Shown in pieces: positions 3,968-5,880 of a stretch of 5,880 nt of DNA. The notes under the pieces are model-generated. The model made no database searches. It worked only from the letters and a program-made list of their open reading frames with translations, and was not told the origin of the DNA. This DNA comes from Methanosarcinales archaeon (GTDB lineage Archaea; Halobacteriota; Syntropharchaeia; Alkanophagales; Methanospirareceae), in contig JAENXH010000091.1 in NCBI GenBank assembly GCA_016649585.1, positions 1 to 5,880 on the forward strand, given 5' to 3'. The first letter of the stretch is position 1. Each line of letters begins with the position of its first letter. Both the position numbers and the translations under genes were made by a program.

Positions 3968-5764
3968 TTAATAATAATACCAGATACTCCTGTAATCCTC
4001 TGGATCTTCTCCTCGTTCCTTTAATTTCTCAAGATAGCTCCGTATCGTAACCTCGGTATAAAGATAGGGTTCAACTTTCTCTATGTTCTTCTCCCACGGA
4101 TGGAACGAATACACTCGTCTTCCATCAGGTTGTATAGCGATAAGTTCATGGTCCTGCCAGGCTCTTAGGTGGTTCTTACCGAGGAAGGGCACATTAAATA
4201 CTGGTTCGTCAGTTCGAAAGATGCCAGGCAACAATCGTGCCTCTTCTTTCCGCTCTTGCAAAAGTCGCGCTATTGGTACCGCGTAATCTTCAATCTCTGA
4301 TTTGCCCTTCATATTGAAGGTATAATAAGGATCTACCCCGATCTGCTTCAGCGCAATTCGTAAAGCAGCAGTCTCGAATCGTCTGCTATTCGCAAACGTA
4401 AACACCTGCTGGTTATAAACATCCATTCCCTGCATTTTAACGCGCCTAATCGCTTCAGCAGTCTCAGGAGTGACTTCATAAGGGTGCTCGAAATGCGTAA
4501 CCATATATGGTATTTGTTTGCCCACATCATAATAGCTTGCAAAGATCTCGCACAGCTCCTCGGTAATTCGCTGAGGTACCGTAATGGGTAATCGGGTAGC
4601 TATTCGTATATTGTGCAAATGCGGTATTTCAGAAAGACGTTTTAAGATATACTCAATTAAGTCATCGTCCATTGCCAGTGGGTCGCCACCCGTTATCAGA
4701 ACATCCATCATTTGCTCGTGTTCCGCGTACCACTCTATAGCCTTATCAATGCGTTCTTTTGGCGCTAAAGCGTAATCCATTAATGGAGAAGTGATTTCCC
4801 AATTCCGCTGACAGTAAACACAGATCTGGGGACATGAATCATATGGTTTGATTATCGCAACTGCAGGATAGCGTCGGGTAACGAGCTCTATAGGAGAGGT
4901 ATCATGTTCACGCATAAAGTCAAACGCCAATTCTTTATCCTCTTTATGCGCAATCATATTCTCAACATAACTTAATGGCGGAAATACCTGTCTCCGTACT
5001 GCATAGTCATAATCGCTCGGCTCAGGATCCATGAGATGAAGGTAGTGGGGTGTCACACCAAAAGGAACGTCATTTTCTATAGCGAGGTAAATTGCTGCCT
5101 CCTGTTTAGGATTCAACTTTATTATTTTTTTAATCGTTTCAAAGCCATCTTTATCCTTGAAAACATGGTTGAAATGCCAGTTCCAGTCTTCCCAATCGGC
5201 TTCCGTGGCATCAAGTACTTCTAAAATCTTTTTTTTATTCTCACTGCGCTTCTTTACGATCTCTGGTTCGAGACCGCTCGGATATCGCACAAGATAATTG
5301 TTCATTCGCTGTACCATCTGATCGAGATAATCAGACCGCATTAAAGCTGCTTCTCTCCCCTTATACTTCTCAAAATCTGGAAACTCAATGCCTTCCATCA
5401 ATCGCGAGGGGTAAACCGCCGACTGCCCTTTTACCGCTTTAAATAAATGCACAAACTCATCAACAAAATCATCAGTTACCTCAGAATCTCCCGTTACTGC
5501 CGCAGTCCAGAGATGTTCTAACGCGGAAGTTCCGGCTAAACGCTCATTGCGCGGAGAAATAATATTCTTCAGACAGCGAACAGCTTCCTTGAGTAGAATA
5601 TAATCCCACGACTTGATAGTATCAATATCACGCCGGTAGGTCCACTCTAAAGCGTCAATATAGCTTATAAGTTTTTCACGGCCGCTTTCTAACGTTTCAC
5701 TCTCCTTTAAGAGTGCGTAGATCTCAGGTGCTGCGTCCCAACATTCTTGCCATCTTGGCGTCAT
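3968..5764 (-). CDS. KamA-family radical SAM aminomutase, predicted glutamate 2,3-aminomutase type
   Basis: KamA enzymes move an amino group from carbon 2 to carbon 3 of an amino acid using S-adenosylmethionine, a 4Fe-4S cluster and pyridoxal phosphate. The cluster motif CPQICVYC places cysteines at 311, 315 and 318, with Arg320 at the position of the carboxylate-binding Arg134 of lysine 2,3-aminomutase. ITGGDPL (357-363) binds SAM; RIATRLP (387-393), PQRIT (397-401) and THFEHPYEVTPE (423-434) are further family blocks. Lys530 is the likely pyridoxal lysine, but the usual PGGGGK is PFLGK. The lysine enzyme's Asp293 and Asp330 align with Lys486 and Asn524; I recall that glutamate 2,3-aminomutase carries Lys and Asn there, so L-glutamate to beta-glutamate is the predicted reaction. 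At 598 residues it exceeds the roughly 416-residue lysine enzyme, with about 185 extra helical N-terminal residues of unknown role. The start at 5764 has no ribosome site and may be leaderless or nearly so. It heads a unit with the PP-loop ATPase. Confidence 0.9.
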   Translation of the reverse strand: MTPRWQECWDAAPEIYALLKESETLESGREKLISYIDALEWTYRRDIDTIKSWDYILLKEAVRCLKNIISPRNERLAGTSALEHLWTAAVTGDSEVTDDFVDEFVHLFKAVKGQSAVYPSRLMEGIEFPDFEKYKGREAALMRSDYLDQMVQRMNNYLVRYPSGLEPEIVKKRSENKKKILEVLDATEADWEDWNWHFNHVFKDKDGFETIKKIIKLNPKQEAAIYLAIENDVPFGVTPHYLHLMDPEPSDYDYAVRRQVFPPLSYVENMIAHKEDKELAFDFMREHDTSPIELVTRRYPAVAIIKPYDSCPQICVYCQRNWEITSPLMDYALAPKERIDKAIEWYAEHEQMMDVLITGGDPLAMDDDLIEYILKRLSEIPHLHNIRIATRLPITVPQRITEELCEIFASYYDVGKQIPYMVTHFEHPYEVTPETAEAIRRVKMQGMDVYNQQVFTFANSRRFETAALRIALKQIGVDPYYTFNMKGKSEIEDYAVPIARLLQERKEEARLLPGIFRTDEPVFNVPFLGKNHLRAWQDHELIAIQPDGRRVYSFHPWEKNIEKVEPYLYTEVTIRSYLEKLKERGEDPEDYRSIWYYY

Positions 5765-5800
5765 GATAACAAATTCTAAATTTTAATTGGCCTTACTCGT

Positions 5801-5810
5801 ATTTTAAGTT
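5801..5810 (-). promoter_or_regulatory. Candidate TATA box of the aminomutase gene
   Basis: The minus strand reads AACTTAAAAT about 37-46 bases before the ATG at 5764, which would give a start near 5778 and a very short leader. The surrounding sequence is AT-rich and offers another TATA-like stretch nearer the gene, so this assignment is tentative. Nothing else is recognised between 5811 and the window end. Confidence 0.35.
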
Positions 5811-5880
5811 TTTCGGATTTTTTCTTGCGGTTAGAATGAAAGGTTGAATTATCCCTAAACTATATCAATCATAAAGTTCC

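Overview
The window looks like part of a euryarchaeal chromosome, probably from a methanogen or methane-oxidising relative; the exact lineage is a guess. Evidence for Archaea: a 51-residue zinc-type ribosomal protein uS14, an archaeal-type uS8, AT-rich TATA-like boxes about 25 bases ahead of likely transcript starts, and mixed use of Shine-Dalgarno sites and probable leaderless starts.

Bases 1 to about 983 hold the 3' part of an IS66-family insertion sequence, in which the transposase reads rightward and runs off the left edge. The element ends inside a leftward regulator gene and truncates it. That regulator joins an Lrp/AsnC-type DNA-binding domain to a response-regulator receiver domain. 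A divergent promoter region of about 260 bases follows. It serves the broken regulator on the left and, on the right, a small rightward cluster of uS14, uS8 and a compact RNase III-like protein. uS14 and uS8 are normally internal to the long archaeal spc ribosomal-protein operon; here they stand without uL5 upstream or uL6 downstream.

The right half (2911-5764) is a leftward two-gene unit. The first gene encodes a 598-residue radical SAM aminomutase of the KamA family, with about 185 extra N-terminal residues. Its predicted substrate-binding residues match glutamate 2,3-aminomutase better than lysine 2,3-aminomutase. After a 32-base gap comes a 321-residue PP-loop ATP pyrophosphatase related to the GMP synthase ATPase subunit but diverged from it. 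A strong hairpin plus U-tract closes the unit on the minus strand, opposite the end of the rightward cluster.

The most interesting points are the pairing of a predicted beta-glutamate-forming aminomutase with an adenylating/amidating-type ATPase, the stand-alone RNase III domain linked to a relocated uS14-uS8 pair, and the HTH-receiver fusion destroyed by the insertion sequence. Only the sequence was read; family assignments rest on recognised motifs, not on database searches.
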